From positions 1-5,711 of the forward strand of contig DPWB01000087.1 in the NCBI GenBank assembly GCA_003527885.1: DNA of 5,711 nt, written 5' to 3'. A program made the translations under genes and the position numbers. Positions within the stretch are counted from its first letter, which is position 1, and every line of letters begins with the position of its first letter. Below, one piece after another: positions 5,163-5,711 of the stretch. Source of the stretch: Candidatus Competibacteraceae bacterium (lineage in GTDB: Bacteria > Pseudomonadota > Gammaproteobacteria > Competibacterales > Competibacteraceae). The notes under the pieces are model-generated. The model saw nothing but the letters and a program-made list of their open reading frames with translations. It was not told the origin of the DNA and did not search any database.

Positions 5163-5711
5163 ATGACGGAATCCAGTGTGTTTGTTCAGAAAATCCGCGA
5201 CATCGTACAACGCCACCAGAAGTTGCCGACCCGGCTGTTGCAAATCCTCCGTGAAGTGCAGGACAGCCTGACTTGGCTGTCGGCCGAAGCGATCACCACG
5301 GTCGCCGAAGAACTCGGCATCTCGCCGGACAAGGTACGCAACGTCGCCGAGTTCTATTCTTTCCTCTACACCGAGCCACGCGGTTCCTACGACATCCTAA
5401 TCAGCGACAACATCACCGACCGGATGCTCGGCAACCGCGAACTGCTGCATTATCTGGCGGATCGGCTCGGCGTGGCCATCAACGGCACCCGTGCCGATGG
5501 TCGGGTCAGCGTCGGCGCCACCTCCTGCACCGGCATGTGCGATCAGGGACCGGCGGCGCTGGTCAACGGTTACGCGCTGACGCGGCTCACCAAGCCCCGG
5601 CTGGATCGCATCGTCGAGCTGGTGAACGCCAAGACGCCGCTAGAACAATGGCCGGGCGAGTTCTTCGAGGTGGTGAGCAACATCCGTCGGGCCGACATTC
5701 TGCTGGGTCGG
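5163..5711 (+). CDS. hoxF: HoxF-like diaphorase subunit of NAD-linked [NiFe] hydrogenase, N-terminal NuoE-like domain (partial)
   Basis: The first 183 residues of a protein related to HoxF, the NADH-binding flavin/iron-sulfur subunit of soluble bidirectional hydrogenase. The HoxFU diaphorase passes electrons between NAD(H) and the HoxYH hydrogenase in the cytoplasm. The visible part is the thioredoxin-like NuoE domain: a helical N-terminus (LPTRLLQILREVQDSL, AEELGISPDKVRNVAEFYSFL), then VGATSCTGMCDQGPAALVNG (117-136) with Cys122 and Cys126, then TRLTKPRLDRIVELV. The first Cys pair of a normal NuoE [2Fe-2S] site is missing (YDILISDNITDRMLG). The tail FFEVVSNIRRADILL runs on like the linker in HoxF, where the flavin domain follows, rather than ending as free NuoE, HoxE or FdsG proteins do. 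The ATG at 5163 has GGAGG 6 nt upstream. The rest, probably with hoxU/Y/H genes, lies beyond the window. NuoE-type subunits of formate dehydrogenase remain a less likely alternative. Confidence 0.75.
   Translation, partial: MTESSVFVQKIRDIVQRHQKLPTRLLQILREVQDSLTWLSAEAITTVAEELGISPDKVRNVAEFYSFLYTEPRGSYDILISDNITDRMLGNRELLHYLADRLGVAINGTRADGRVSVGATSCTGMCDQGPAALVNGYALTRLTKPRLDRIVELVNAKTPLEQWPGEFFEVVSNIRRADILLGR

Overview
The window looks like chromosomal DNA of a moderately GC-rich Gram-negative proteobacterium. It encodes a periplasmic L,D-transpeptidase, a secreted 3-hydroxybutyrate oligomer hydrolase (typical of polyhydroxyalkanoate-using bacteria) and the start of a Hox-type NAD-linked [NiFe] hydrogenase diaphorase subunit. 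A PHA-metabolising gammaproteobacterium, for example of the Competibacter/Contendobacter kind, would fit, but this placement is inference from gene content only.

Layout. Positions 1-665 (minus strand) hold the first 221 codons of an ErfK/YbiS/YcfS/YnhG-type L,D-transpeptidase, cut by the window edge after its HGCVR active-site motif. A 273-bp gap (666-938) carries two hairpin/T-run structures and a short AT-rich inverted repeat. Positions 939-3125 (minus) hold a complete 728-aa D-(-)-3-hydroxybutyrate oligomer hydrolase with signal peptide and GISNG serine motif. It diverges, across about 100 bp containing a CCAATT/AATTGG inverted repeat, from a plus-strand 275-aa gene at 3229-4056.

The 3229-4056 gene is the most interesting item. 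Its product carries, in order, the sequence landmarks of class II nucleotidyl cyclase toxins (Pseudomonas ExoY, Bordetella CyaA, anthrax edema factor): an LR-x6-QT helix, the K-x4-K-x-K motif, a DYD metal motif, an LGxK loop and an NHGxxxN motif. They are packed into a shorter protein with no obvious signal peptide or secretion domain.

Next on the plus strand are a PaaI-type hotdog thioesterase (4203-4646) and a probable C-terminal remnant of a DUF4037-like nucleotidyltransferase (about 4647-5012) that lies in the same frame as the thioesterase, just after its TGA. After a leader with a perfect palindrome and an 8-bp hairpin, the window ends inside the N-terminal NuoE-like domain of a HoxF-type protein (5163-5711).

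The genes do not form one obvious pathway. The oligomer hydrolase and the hydrogenase suit a bacterium that cycles between carbon storage and anaerobic or micro-oxic redox balancing. The cyclase-like gene has no recognisable partner in the window. No tRNA, rRNA, CRISPR array or insertion sequence was seen.
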